Source: Roseiarcus sp963748545 (GTDB lineage: Bacteria > Pseudomonadota > Alphaproteobacteria > Rhizobiales > Beijerinckiaceae). From it: 64,000 nucleotides of DNA. The notes beneath the pieces are model-generated. The model was not told where the DNA came from. It was given only the letters and a program-made list of their open reading frames with translations, and did not search any database. The stretch is taken from NCBI GenBank assembly GCA_963748545.1, contig CAVVJO010000041.1:1-64000 (forward strand), read 5' to 3'. How positions within the stretch are numbered: the first letter of the stretch is position 1; the number at the start of each line of letters is the position of its first letter. Shown here one piece after another: positions 49,694 to 57,830 of the stretch. The position numbers were made by a program, and so were the translations under genes.

Positions 49694-50488
49694 GTGAGGC
49701 TCATCGACAGTCATTGCCATCTGGACTTCCCCGACTTCGCCGATGAGCTCGACGCGGTGATCGAACGGGCGCGCGCGGCCGGCGTCGAACGCATGATCAC
49801 CATCGGCACGCGGGTCGAGGCGGCTCAGCGGCTGATGGCGATCGCAGAGGCCTATGACGAGGTCTATTTCACCGTCGGCGCGCATCCGCACGAAGCCGCG
49901 AGCGAGGCGGCGAGCGACTTCGACGCGATGCGTCGCGCGGCCTCTCATCCCAAATGCGTCGGCATCGGCGAAGCGGGCCTCGACTATCATTACAATTATG
50001 CGCCCCCCGAGGTCGCCAAGGGGGTGTTCCGCGGCCAGATCGCCCTTGCCCGGGAGCTGAAACTGCCGCTCGTCATCCATACCCGAGACGCGGAGGCCGA
50101 CACCGCTGCGATCCTGAAAGAGGAGATGGGGCGGGGCGCTTTCAACGGCCTTCTGCATTGCTTCACCTCGTCGCGGGCGCTCGCGGACATCGCGCTCGAC
50201 CTCGGCCTGTCGATTTCCTTTTCGGGGGTGGTGACCTTCAAGAAAGCGGACGAACTGCGCGACATCGCCCGCGACGTCCCGCTCGAACGGATCTTGGTCG
50301 AGACCGACGCGCCCTATCTCGCGCCCGTCCCGTATCGCGGCAAGCGCAACGAACCGGCCTTTGTCGCCGCGACCGCCCGCGTGGTCGCCGAAGCGAGGGC
50401 CATGGCGCCCGAAACGCTCGCGGAGGCTGCGCGCGTCAATACCCTGCGTCTCTTTTCCCGAATGGCGGCCGAGGAGCCGGGCAAGTGA
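49694..50488 (+). CDS. tatD: TatD family metal-dependent deoxyribonuclease
   Basis: A 264-aa TIM-barrel hydrolase. DSHCHLDFPDF carries the first metal ligands (HxH), with VGAHPHEA, GIGEAGLDYHYN, VIHTRDAE, LLHCFTSS and ILVETDAPYLAPVPYRGKRN for the remaining ligands and catalytic Asp. TatD-type enzymes are 3'-5' exonucleases implicated in DNA repair and RNA quality control. GTG at 49694 begins MRLID. Its stop overlaps the following MBL gene (GTGA). Confidence 0.95.
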   Translation: MRLIDSHCHLDFPDFADELDAVIERARAAGVERMITIGTRVEAAQRLMAIAEAYDEVYFTVGAHPHEAASEAASDFDAMRRAASHPKCVGIGEAGLDYHYNYAPPEVAKGVFRGQIALARELKLPLVIHTRDAEADTAAILKEEMGRGAFNGLLHCFTSSRALADIALDLGLSISFSGVVTFKKADELRDIARDVPLERILVETDAPYLAPVPYRGKRNEPAFVAATARVVAEARAMAPETLAEAARVNTLRLFSRMAAEEPGK

Positions 50489-51288
50489 GCCTCAGCGCCA
50501 CGATCCTGGGCTGCGGCTCCTCCGCAGGCGTGCCGCGCGTCGAAGAGGGATGGGGCGCTTGCGATCCGGCCAATCCGCTGAACCGCCGCCGCCGCTGCGC
50601 TCTGTTGCTCGAGCGCGCCGGCGCCGGCGGCGTGACGACCGTTCTGATCGACGTGGGACCCGACATTCGCGAACAGCTGATTGGCGCCAACGTCCGCCGC
50701 CTCGACGGCGTGCTGCTGACCCACCCGCACGCCGACCACATCCACGGCATCGACGACCTGAGGCCGCTCTATCATTCCCAGCGCGCCCGCATCGAGATCC
50801 ATATGGACGAGCCGACCGCGCTGAGGGCGCATACCGCTTTTTCCTATGTTTTCGAGACGCCTGAAGGAAGTTCCTATCCTCCGATGGCGATTGATCGCCG
50901 CATCCACTCCGGGAGCCCGTGCACGGTTCAAGGGCGCGGCGGAGCGATCGAGGCGATCCCGTTCGATCTCAACCACGGGGAGATCAACGCGCTCGGGTTC
51001 CGTATTGGCAATCTCGCCTATACGCCTGATGTCAAAAGGATTCCCGAGGCGAGCCGGCCGCTGCTCGAAGGGCTCGGGGTTTGGATCATCGACGCGCTCC
51101 GCTATCGGCCCCATCCCTCGCATTTCAGCCTCGATGACGCTCTGACCGAAATCGCGACGATGCAGCCGAAACGCGCGATCCTGACCAACCTGCACATCGA
51201 TCTCGACTACGAGACGCTGCGGAAGCGCCTGCCCGACCACATCGTTCCAGCCTACGACGGCATGCGGATCGACGACTTCGACCTCTGA
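50485..51288 (+). CDS. MBL-fold metal-dependent hydrolase (PhnP-like)
   Basis: A 267-aa metallo-beta-lactamase-fold protein. The start ATILGCGSSAGVPRVEEGWG and the ligand motif LLTHPHADHIHGIDDLRPL match PhnP/RNase Z-like phosphodiesterases; later ligands lie in FDLNHGEINALGF, YTPDVKRIPEA and ILTNLHIDLDY. It is in the conserved metG-tatD-MBL trio, linked to tatD by a GTGA overlap. The natural substrate is unknown; the nearest characterised group acts on cyclic phosphates. Confidence 0.93.
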   Translation: MSLSATILGCGSSAGVPRVEEGWGACDPANPLNRRRRCALLLERAGAGGVTTVLIDVGPDIREQLIGANVRRLDGVLLTHPHADHIHGIDDLRPLYHSQRARIEIHMDEPTALRAHTAFSYVFETPEGSSYPPMAIDRRIHSGSPCTVQGRGGAIEAIPFDLNHGEINALGFRIGNLAYTPDVKRIPEASRPLLEGLGVWIIDALRYRPHPSHFSLDDALTEIATMQPKRAILTNLHIDLDYETLRKRLPDHIVPAYDGMRIDDFDL

Positions 51289-51294
51289 GGGGAA

Positions 51295-52542
51295 ATGGAC
51301 ATGCCGGCTGCCGACGCCATCCGCGACTACCTTCGGGCTCACCAGGAAGAGGAGACGCGCTTCCTCGCCGAGATCGTGAAAGTCCCCTCGGACAATCCGC
51401 CCGGCGACTGCGACCGCGCCGCCGAGACGGTCGCGAGGCTCCTCGAAGGGCTCGGCTTTGCGATCGAGCGGCATAAGGTCCCCGACGCGCTCGTCAAAGC
51501 CAACGGCATGATCAGCGCGACCAACCTGATCGCGCGCAAGACCTTCGGGCAGGGCGGCCCGACGATCGCGCTGAACGCCCACGGCGACGTCGTGCCTCCG
51601 GGAACCGGCTGGACCCACGATCCCTACGGGGCGGAAATCGTCGACGGCTGGATGGTCGGGCGCGGCGCGGCGGTGTCGAAATCGGACATCGCGACCTACG
51701 CCTTCGCGATGCTCGCGGTGGAAAAGAGCGGCGCTTCGCTCAACGGGACGGTCGAACTCCACGTCACCTACGACGAGGAGGCCGGCGGCGAGATCGGGCC
51801 GCGCTGGATTCTGGAAGAGGGCCTGTCGAAGCCGGATCTCGCGATCGGCGCGGGATTTTCCTATGCGGTCGTCACCGCCCACAATGGCTGCTTGCACCTC
51901 GAGGTCGAGGTTTTGGGCCGCTCAGCCCACGCGGCCCGTCCGTTCACCGGAGTCGACGCGCTCGAAGCCGCCAACGCGATCCTGACCGCGCTCTACGGCT
52001 GGCGCGGCGGCCTTGCCGCGCGGACGTCGAAGGTTCCCGGAATCGGGTCGCCGCAGATGACGGTCGGCCTGATTGCAGGCGGGATCAACACCAACGTGGT
52101 GCCGGACAAAATCGTATTCCGGCTCGATCGCCGCATGGTTCCTGAGGAGAATCCGGCCGAGGTCGAGGCGGAATTGCGCGCCGTGATCGCCCGGGCGGCC
52201 GAGACGCACCCACAAGCGAAGGTCGCTGTGAACCGCATTCTGCTCGCCGAGCCGCTGACGCCGACGTCCGCCGGCGAGGCGCTCACCGAAGCGCTCTGCC
52301 GCCACGCCACGACGATCATGGGCGAAACGGTCACGGCCTCCGGCGTGCCGCTCTATACCGACGCCCGCCATTACGCCAAGGCCGGCGTCCCGATCGTGCT
52401 CTATGGCGCGGGCCCGCATACGATCGAGGAAGCCAACGCCCATCGCGCCGACGAACGCCTGCCGCTCGCGGACCTCTTCAAGGCGACGGAGGTCATTGCG
52501 CTGACGCTGGCGGAGCTGCTGGGCGGGCAGGGCGGCGCCTAG
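51295..52542 (+). CDS. M20 family peptidase (ArgE/DapE-like)
   Basis: A 415-aa zinc peptidase. Metal motifs are LNAHGDVVPPGTGWTHDPYG, GRGAAVSKSDIATYAFA, TYDEEAGGEIGPRWI and GVPLYTDARHYAKAGVP with the dimerisation domain in between (EVLGRSAHAARPFTGVDALEA). It resembles acetylornithine deacetylase/succinyl-diaminopimelate desuccinylase-type enzymes but the substrate is not determined. Start codon at 51295, or ATG at 51301. It is six bases from the MBL gene, probably co-transcribed. Confidence 0.92.
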   Translation: MDMPAADAIRDYLRAHQEEETRFLAEIVKVPSDNPPGDCDRAAETVARLLEGLGFAIERHKVPDALVKANGMISATNLIARKTFGQGGPTIALNAHGDVVPPGTGWTHDPYGAEIVDGWMVGRGAAVSKSDIATYAFAMLAVEKSGASLNGTVELHVTYDEEAGGEIGPRWILEEGLSKPDLAIGAGFSYAVVTAHNGCLHLEVEVLGRSAHAARPFTGVDALEAANAILTALYGWRGGLAARTSKVPGIGSPQMTVGLIAGGINTNVVPDKIVFRLDRRMVPEENPAEVEAELRAVIARAAETHPQAKVAVNRILLAEPLTPTSAGEALTEALCRHATTIMGETVTASGVPLYTDARHYAKAGVPIVLYGAGPHTIEEANAHRADERLPLADLFKATEVIALTLAELLGGQGGA

Positions 52543-52650
52543 TCTTTCGGCTCTTGCGGCCGCCCCCATAACCTTCGAATTTTAATCTAGTACAATGATC
52601 GACAATATGGAATTATCTCGTGAGGGCAGTCCTGCCCTTGGGAGCGAGCC

Positions 52651-53238
52651 ATGTCGAAAATCCTCAACGAGGTGACCGCCGCCAACGACGCTTACGTTCG
52701 GAACTTCGGCGATAAGGCCAATCTGCCGCTGCCGCCCGGGCGCAGGTTCGCCATTCTGACCTGCATGGACGCCAGGCTCGATCCGGCCAAATACGCCGGC
52801 CTTTCGGAGGGCGACGCCCATGTAATTCGGAACGCCGGCGGCCGCGCGACCGACGACGCGATCCGGTCGCTCGTCATCTCGCACAAGCTGCTTGGCACGC
52901 AGGAATGGTTCGTCATCCACCACACCAATTGCGGCATGGAGCTCTTTTCCGACGAGATCATCGCCGATCTGCTCGACGACGATCTCTCCACCGCCTCGTT
53001 CGACGGCAAGACCTGGTCGAACCCCCACCATCATGGCGGCCATGCGGCCGGTCATTTCATCAAATGGCACACCATCAAGAACCAGGAAGCCAGCGTCCTT
53101 CAGGACGTCCGCCGCATCCGCGAGCACCCGCTCGTTCCCAAGGACGTGCCAATCTACGGCTATATCTACGACGTCCGATCGGGGCGCCTCGTCGAAGTGA
53201 AGCCGGCGAGCGAGGCGGGCAGGGCGTCCGCCGACTGA
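52651..53238 (+). CDS. Beta-class carbonic anhydrase
   Basis: A 195-aa zinc enzyme interconverting CO2 and bicarbonate. The zinc ligands are C38 in LTCMDARLDP, H91 and C94 in IHHTNCGM, with the D40-R42 dyad. It is the shorter subfamily with a His-rich insert (NPHHHGGHAAGH), which might tune metal binding. ATG at 52651 follows GGGAGCGAGCC. It is monocistronic; an AT-rich stretch at 52580-52620 probably carries its promoter. Confidence 0.93.
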   Translation: MSKILNEVTAANDAYVRNFGDKANLPLPPGRRFAILTCMDARLDPAKYAGLSEGDAHVIRNAGGRATDDAIRSLVISHKLLGTQEWFVIHHTNCGMELFSDEIIADLLDDDLSTASFDGKTWSNPHHHGGHAAGHFIKWHTIKNQEASVLQDVRRIREHPLVPKDVPIYGYIYDVRSGRLVEVKPASEAGRASAD

Positions 53239-53275
53239 AAGCCAGGCGGAGCAGGGGGGCCCTGCCCCCAACCCG

Positions 53276-53887
53276 TCAGTATCCGACAGTGAAGCGCTCG
53301 CGGATGTGCGCCGGCTTTTCCAGTTCGTCCACCGCGGCGATCGCGTAGTCCTCGAAGGAAATGCTGCTGCCCTTGTCGTTGGCGAGGAGCTGATCCTTGC
53401 CGCGGCGGAATTTTCCCGTGCGCTCGCCGGGGACGAACGCGGCCGCTGGCGAGAGGAACGTCCATTCGAGGTCGCCGGCGCTTGTCCGCAGAAGCTCGAG
53501 GAACTCGCCGCCTTTGCTCGCCTCCGGCTTGTAGGCGGCGGGAAACTGAGGCGTGTCGATGAGGCGCACGCCGGGGGCGACTTCGAGGCTGCCGGCGCCG
53601 CCGACGACAAAATAGCGCTTCACGCCCAATTCGCGCACCGCCTGAAGAAGGAGCGCCGGATCGCTCGCCGTGTAATGGACGGAGCTGATCACCGCATCGT
53701 GACCCTTGAGGAGCGCAACCAGCCCCGGCTTGTCGTACACATCGCCCCTGACCGCCGTCGCGCCCGGAAGGACCGCAATCTTTTCGGGGTTGCGCCCGAT
53801 GGCGGTGACCTTGTGGCCGCGGGCCGAGAGTTCGGCGAGGATGCGCGAGCCGGCTTGGCCGGACGCGCCGATCAGGGCGACTTTCAT
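53276..53887 (-). CDS. NAD(P)-binding protein (NmrA/atypical SDR)
   Basis: A 203-aa Rossmann protein. The motif MKVALIGASGQAGSRILAEL binds the dinucleotide, followed by VTAIGRNPEKI, ATAVRGDVYDKPGLV and HDAVISSVHYTASD. It resembles YwnB/NmrA-like reductases without the SDR catalytic Tyr-Lys. It diverges from an HxlR regulator across a 50-bp region with palindromes, so that regulator probably controls it. ATG at 53887 is chosen; the longer ORF to 53995 runs into the regulator region. Confidence 0.9.
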   Translation of the reverse strand: MKVALIGASGQAGSRILAELSARGHKVTAIGRNPEKIAVLPGATAVRGDVYDKPGLVALLKGHDAVISSVHYTASDPALLLQAVRELGVKRYFVVGGAGSLEVAPGVRLIDTPQFPAAYKPEASKGGEFLELLRTSAGDLEWTFLSPAAAFVPGERTGKFRRGKDQLLANDKGSSISFEDYAIAAVDELEKPAHIRERFTVGY

Positions 53888-53902
53888 GTGGGGCTCCTGT
53901 AC

Positions 53903-53926
53903 GGTATGGTTTTGATACCAGGTATC
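53903..53926. promoter_or_regulatory. Operator-like palindromes between the divergent pair
   Basis: GATACC-A-GGTATC (53914-53926) is a perfect palindrome. GGTAT (53903-53907) also pairs with ATACC (53915-53919) across seven bases. The three half-sites lie in the 50-bp gap between the NAD(P)-binding gene and the HxlR gene, where the regulator would act. Confidence 0.65.
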
Positions 53927-53937
53927 GAGAGATAGAA

Positions 53938-54375
53938 ATGATGGCGGCCGCGGCGCTTGTAAAGAAAGCACCTTTGGGAAACCGGGTTTCCCCAAGGAAA
54001 CCCGAGGCGCCCGCCCGTCCCGATCCTTACGCCGCTCGCTGTCCGACCCGCCTGCTGCTCGACCGGATCGGCGACAAATGGACCGTGCTGGTGCTCGGCC
54101 TCATCCGCGACGAACCCCAGCGTTTCAATGCGTTGCGTCGGACCGTTGAGGGCCTGACGCAAAAGATGCTGTCGCAGACTCTGAAAGCTCTGGAGCGTGA
54201 CGGGCTGATCACCCGCACGGTGATTCCGACAACGCCGGTCTCGGTCCAATACGCGATCACGCCGCTCGGCCGCACGCTGGCGGCGACCCTCGACGGCCTG
54301 ACGAGCTGGGCGCGCGAACACATCAGCGACGTCGCCAACGCTCAGCGGCGCTACGACGATCAGGCCGCCGCCTGA
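53938..54375 (+). CDS. HxlR family transcriptional regulator
   Basis: A 145-aa winged helix-turn-helix regulator. The HxlR signature is CPTRLLLDRIGDKWTVLVLG followed by RFNALRRTVEGLTQKMLSQT, LKALERDGLITRTVIPTTPV and YAITPLGRTLAATLDGL. A Cys in AARCPTRLLL is at the position used for redox or aldehyde sensing in several members. The N-terminal about 35 residues form an unstructured leader. It is divergent from the NAD(P)-binding gene. Confidence 0.92.
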   Translation: MMAAAALVKKAPLGNRVSPRKPEAPARPDPYAARCPTRLLLDRIGDKWTVLVLGLIRDEPQRFNALRRTVEGLTQKMLSQTLKALERDGLITRTVIPTTPVSVQYAITPLGRTLAATLDGLTSWAREHISDVANAQRRYDDQAAA

Positions 54376-54428
54376 CGGCAGACCGAAATGGCGACAAATT
54401 TCGCTCGCGCGGCAAGGGAGTACGACAT

Positions 54429-54827
54429 ATGCCGATGACTTAATTGATCTATGCCTCGCGGCCGTTCGAGTTTGACGAAGGCGTCCTCGTTGCAATTCTC
54501 ATGGTCGCGCGAAGATTGAACGCGCGCGACGGCATAACCGGAGCCTTGATCTGCCGCAGCGATTTGTATCTGCAGTTGCTCGAAGGGCCGCAGGAGCCGG
54601 TTGAGGCGGCGTATCGGCGTATCGAGCGGGATCCTCGGCACGTCGACGTCAAGCTGCTGAGCCGCCGCAACGTCACCGAACGACTGTTTCCCGAATGGGC
54701 GATGCGAAACGACCCGGCGCGATCGTGGATGTGGAACCAGCAGGAGGTCAATAGCGGCGCGATCGACCGCGCGACCGGGGCCGAGGCGGTGGCGATCTTC
54801 GAGCGCCTGGCCCGCGAAACGGCTTGA
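54429..54827 (+). CDS. BLUF blue-light photoreceptor with an early stop codon
   Basis: The frame reads M-P-M-T-stop-L-I-Y-A-S; a TAA at 54441-54443 replaces the usual basic or polar codon 5. The remaining 127 codons form a complete BLUF domain: Y8 in LIYASRPF, N31 in RRLNARDGITGAL, Q49 in LYLQLLEG, and a W/M-containing end FPEWAMRNDP. The Tyr, Asn and Gln sit where flavin-binding BLUF proteins need them. Translation from TTG at 54444 would give 127 aa without the first beta strand's start. So it is a truncated but possibly functional gene, or one mutation past decay, or a sequence error. The C-terminal tail is short, as in single-domain BLUF proteins. Confidence 0.82.
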
Positions 54828-55074
54828 CCGCGGCCGCTCGAAGACGCCAGCGAGCCCCGTATGGCTATCTTGGTTCCATAATATACATTATGCGAATCAT
54901 GGGTGGGCGCGCCAAGTTTCCCGCCAGTTCCCCCGAGCCGCTTTCGCCTGCTCGGCTAACGCCGTCCCGCGCCCCGGCCCCACCGACTCCGAGCCGCCGG
55001 GCGAAGATGACGGGCGACCGAAGCTGGCGGCAAGGCAACCCATTGTGCGCGACATGCGCGAAGCGCTTAGGCGA

Positions 55075-55623
55075 TCAGACAGCGATCAAGACGGCCTTCC
55101 GCGAAGCACGGTAGCCCAAGACCCCGAGGCCCACGAAGCCTGTGAGCATCATCATCCACGAGGCTGGTTCGGGCACGGCGGTTACGTCCAAGATGGTCTG
55201 AGCGCCGACGAACGGCGAAGTGACGCTGGCGAAGTTCATGCTCACGGAGTTGCCGGTGAATGACGAGCCGATATCGAAGTTGGAGCTCGGGTCCTGCGTG
55301 ACACTGATAATGCGCGGCCCGCCGGTGAAGTCCAACACGAAGCCGACAAAGGCGCCGCCGGCATAGGTCGTGGCGACGCTCGCGGTGTAGATGATCTGAT
55401 TCCCAGTCACTTCAAGTGTGCCGTTCTGCGGCAACGTGCAGCAGCTGAAGACGGCTGTCGGGTCGACCGCAACCGGACCGACGGGGCCCGCGGTGATGGT
55501 CGACAAGTCCGGACTGTATTCCGTTACGGTAACGTCCAATCCCAGCAGGTCAGCCTTCGCCGAAGACGCGATGACGCCGCCTGCGAGCATTATGCCGACG
55601 AGTGCAGTATTGAAGCGAATCAT
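55075..55623 (-). CDS. PEP-CTERM sorting domain protein
   Basis: A 182-aa exported protein. MIRFNTALVGIMLAGGVIAS SAKA is a signal peptide, cleaved near AKA. The middle is Thr/Ser/Gly-rich and beta-like. The C-terminus carries the PEP-CTERM signal: VPEPASWMMMLTGFVGLGVL, then GYRASRKA, that is PEP motif, transmembrane helix and basic end. Such proteins are processed by an exosortase and are linked to exopolysaccharide or biofilm. No exosortase is in the window. ATG at 55623; the upstream extension to 55686 is rejected. A CRP-type site lies about 100 bases upstream. Confidence 0.88.
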   Translation of the reverse strand: MIRFNTALVGIMLAGGVIASSAKADLLGLDVTVTEYSPDLSTITAGPVGPVAVDPTAVFSCCTLPQNGTLEVTGNQIIYTASVATTYAGGAFVGFVLDFTGGPRIISVTQDPSSNFDIGSSFTGNSVSMNFASVTSPFVGAQTILDVTAVPEPASWMMMLTGFVGLGVLGYRASRKAVLIAV

Positions 55624-56293
55624 CTCACCCTCCGAAAGTCCACGGAATAAACTTGGAAGCAAGAGCTCAAAAAGAGACCCCTCCAAACCCGCAGGTTATA
55701 GTCGCGCAAAACATGCGATGACGCTGTGACTGGGATCACACCACAGCCATACGGGCGGCGGCTTGACCGAACGGCCTCTTCGTTGGGACGGTATCGCGAC
55801 GGTCTAAGACATCCCAATCCTGCGGGCGCTCGTCCACGCGCATTCCATCATCACAGACGAACGCGACGTCGAGGTCTGGAAGCGAGCGTGCGCCCGACGG
55901 AGCATTTGCAGCGCTCCGGTTTTGTCTTCATGAGGAAGCCGCCAGCGCCCGGCGCGTCGCCTCTGGCGAGGGGGTCTGGGGAGCGGTGAGCTTCCCGGCG
56001 GATCACAGAAGTTGAGTGCCGATTCCCCGATCGCAAAAAGCTTGCATTGTTCTCGGTCTTCGTGCTCCGCGCGGACCGCCGCCAAGCGGGCCAACCCGAA
56101 GAACAAGAGAAGCACGATGACACCGAGCGCATGGTCTCGCTTCCCGTGCACAAGGCCGGGCTGCAAATGACCGAGAGTGACCTCGCGCGAAGCAGAATGC
56201 CCGACATTGGAGCCGTGAGATCGGAGGGCAAAAGGATGCCGGCGGGTTGCGATCGATCTTTGGACTCGGTCTTTATCCGGACACTGAGTTAGA
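55624..56293. other. 670-bp intergenic region with no recognised gene
   Basis: It carries the CRP-like site at 55725-55740. Overlapping ORFs on both strands (for example 55851-56231 minus and 56047-56292 plus) are Arg/Ser-rich, lack RBS and look like GC-driven shadows. No terminator was found. Confidence 0.5.
55725..55740. promoter_or_regulatory. CRP/FNR-family binding-site match
   Basis: TGTGA-CTGGGA-TCACA is a perfect 5-6-5 palindrome, equal to the Crp half-site consensus. It lies 102 bases upstream of the PEP-CTERM gene start. In Alphaproteobacteria, Crp/Clr-type cAMP regulators use similar sites; which regulator is unknown. Confidence 0.65.
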
Positions 56294-56722
56294 TCATACG
56301 ATGTTTTGTGCTATTAGGAACAATTCCTTGAATGGAGTGTGAAACGTATAGACTTCTTTGTAAAGTTTGAGTAGATCGTTGCGGTTTAGCAGCGTCTTTC
56401 CTCCGTGCCGTCCGCCAAGAGGGTTCATTTCCGCTGTAACGCGTGAACTAATCAACTTACGATGCATATCTGAAGGTATAAGAACACACGGGGCGTCATC
56501 GTGAGTGAATTTAGTGCGCGCAAATTCTAGGTGTTCGCTTTCGACAATATGATGCGCTTCCAATTTAACCCCTTTGTGAGCGCGTATACACTCCGGTGTC
56601 TTTGCGCGATCACACAATGATTTATAAGAGCCTACCTCCGCGGGACCGTAGGCAGTGATTTTAATCTCAAAAACCGTGGGCGTAATTGCGTGATTGGACA
56701 CGCCCTTTAGCCAGGATAACAT
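56294..56722 (-). CDS. Putative HNH/EndoVII-like nuclease protein in AT-rich DNA
   Basis: A 142-aa protein from ATG at 56722 (MLSWLKGVSNHAITPTVFEI), with GGAGAA as RBS. Its centre reads KLEAHHIVESEHLEFARTKF and APCVLIPSDMHRKLISS, a double-His motif followed by a later His that resembles HNH/EndoVII-type polymorphic toxin nucleases. No secretion leader is obvious in the rest. It is far more AT-rich than all neighbours (codons such as AAA, TTT, ATA), suggesting recent transfer. No immunity-like gene is recognisable beside it; it may be an orphan toxin fragment. The function is an inference. Confidence 0.55.
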   Translation of the reverse strand: MLSWLKGVSNHAITPTVFEIKITAYGPAEVGSYKSLCDRAKTPECIRAHKGVKLEAHHIVESEHLEFARTKFTHDDAPCVLIPSDMHRKLISSRVTAEMNPLGGRHGGKTLLNRNDLLKLYKEVYTFHTPFKELFLIAQNIV

Positions 56723-57221
56723 GAAGGTTCTCCGATCTTGATTGAAATGACAGATTGGAGGGCAATGGAAAAGCAGACTTGACTCGACGACCGCGCCGAG
56801 TAGTCCAGTATTTACGCCCAAACTCGCGCGGTGAAAAGTCGTTTCACCAGAGCGGTCGTACTTAAGGGGGAATTGGAATTTGGGACGCCGCGCAGCCGAT
56901 AATAGAGTTCACGCCAGCGATCGAGGCACCGGAGCCGAGACAGCCGGCTACCCCGCGAGCCGAGCGACAAGTAGCGCACCACGCCCGCATCGGGGCGCAG
57001 CCCCGACGCCGCGGCTCTTGTCCGCGCCCGCGGCGCAGACGCCTAAACTGAGGCGCGCCAGCGTGAGAAGAATGCCGTGCTGTCCGGCGCGACGATTTGT
57101 ACTAGCGAAACGCTGGAACACTGGCGGCGCGTGGCGCGCATTGTGGCTTGGACCACGTTACCCTTGGGCGATTGGCAAGCGATCTCTTTTGTGATCGCCT
57201 GCCAATAACTCATTGATATAT
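56723..57221. other. 499-bp intergenic region next to tRNA-Arg
   Basis: No supported gene. The first 150 bases are AT-rich like the neighbouring nuclease-like gene; beyond 56880 base composition returns to normal. Two short GC palindromes occur at 56981-57036. No direct repeat of the tRNA 3' end was seen. Confidence 0.5.
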
Positions 57222-57299
57222 CTGGCGACTCCGGCAGGACTCGAACCTGCGACCTGCCGCTTAGAAGGCGGCTGCTCTATCCAACTGAGCTACGGAGCC
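57222..57299 (-). tRNA. tRNA-Arg (anticodon TCT)
   Basis: On the minus strand GGCTCCG pairs with CGGAGTC, with TTCGAGTC T-loop and terminal CCA. The anticodon loop CTTCTAA gives TCT. Its 3' end faces the AT-rich nuclease-like gene. Confidence 0.95.
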
Positions 57300-57343
57300 A
57301 AGCGGGGCGGCGGACTTCGCCTAGCGTGTCTTCGCCTAACGTT

Positions 57344-57646
57344 TCAATGCGACCAGGGAACGACGCGGTTGGGCGCGAAATTGTCCGAATAGGACAAGAT
57401 ATTGCGCTTGGCCGGTTTCGGCTCCTCGACCCGGTAGGCGATGCCGTTGCGTTCGGCGTAGGCGATCGCCTCCTCCTTCGAGTCGAACTTCAGCTTGACC
57501 TGCGCCTTCATGTCGCCCGAACTCGTCCAGCCCATCAGCGGTTCGATCGAGCGCGGCTCGGCCGGCTCGTATTGGAGCGTCCAGTCCTGCTTGGACTGGC
57601 CCTGCTGCATCGCGCTCTTGGCGGGCTTGAAAATTCGTGCCGTCAT
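57344..57646 (-). CDS. ETC complex I subunit (NDUFS4-like)
   Basis: A 100-aa homologue of the mitochondrial complex I accessory subunit NDUFS4. It begins MTARIFKPAKSAMQQGQSK and has EPLMGWTSSGDMKAQVKLKF, SKEEAIAYAERNGIAYRV and RNILSYSDNFAPNRVVPWSH, all typical. In Alphaproteobacteria this small protein joins NADH dehydrogenase. It lies between two tRNA genes on the minus strand, a common place. ATG at 57646. Confidence 0.95.
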   Translation of the reverse strand: MTARIFKPAKSAMQQGQSKQDWTLQYEPAEPRSIEPLMGWTSSGDMKAQVKLKFDSKEEAIAYAERNGIAYRVEEPKPAKRNILSYSDNFAPNRVVPWSH

Positions 57647-57669
57647 GTCGCCCTCGGGAGGTTCAAAAC

Positions 57670-57746
57670 TGGTCGGGGCAGCAGGATTCGAACCTGCGAC
57701 CTGAAGTACCCAAAACTTCCGCGCTACCGGGCTGCGCTATACCCCG
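57670..57746 (-). tRNA. tRNA-Pro (anticodon TGG)
   Basis: On the minus strand CGGGGTA pairs with the 3' TGCCCCG arm, with TTCGAATC T-loop and terminal CCA. The anticodon loop TTTGGGT inside GAAGT/ACTTC gives TGG. It lies 23 bases upstream of the NDUFS4-like gene. Confidence 0.95.
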
Positions 57747-57830
57747 TTTTCCGGCTGAGCAGCTAACATGAGCGCGACGCGCGGACAAGGACGGGCTGCA
57801 GGCGCCATTCCTCGATCGCCGCCGGCGCCC

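Noticed and set aside
54824..55114. 96-codon ORF after the BLUF gene
   Set aside because: Pro/Arg-rich, no RBS, overlaps the 3' end of the PEP-CTERM gene on the other strand.
55851..56292. ORFs on both strands in the PEP-CTERM/nuclease gap
   Set aside because: Ser/Arg/Cys-rich, overlapping each other, no ribosome-binding site or known motif.
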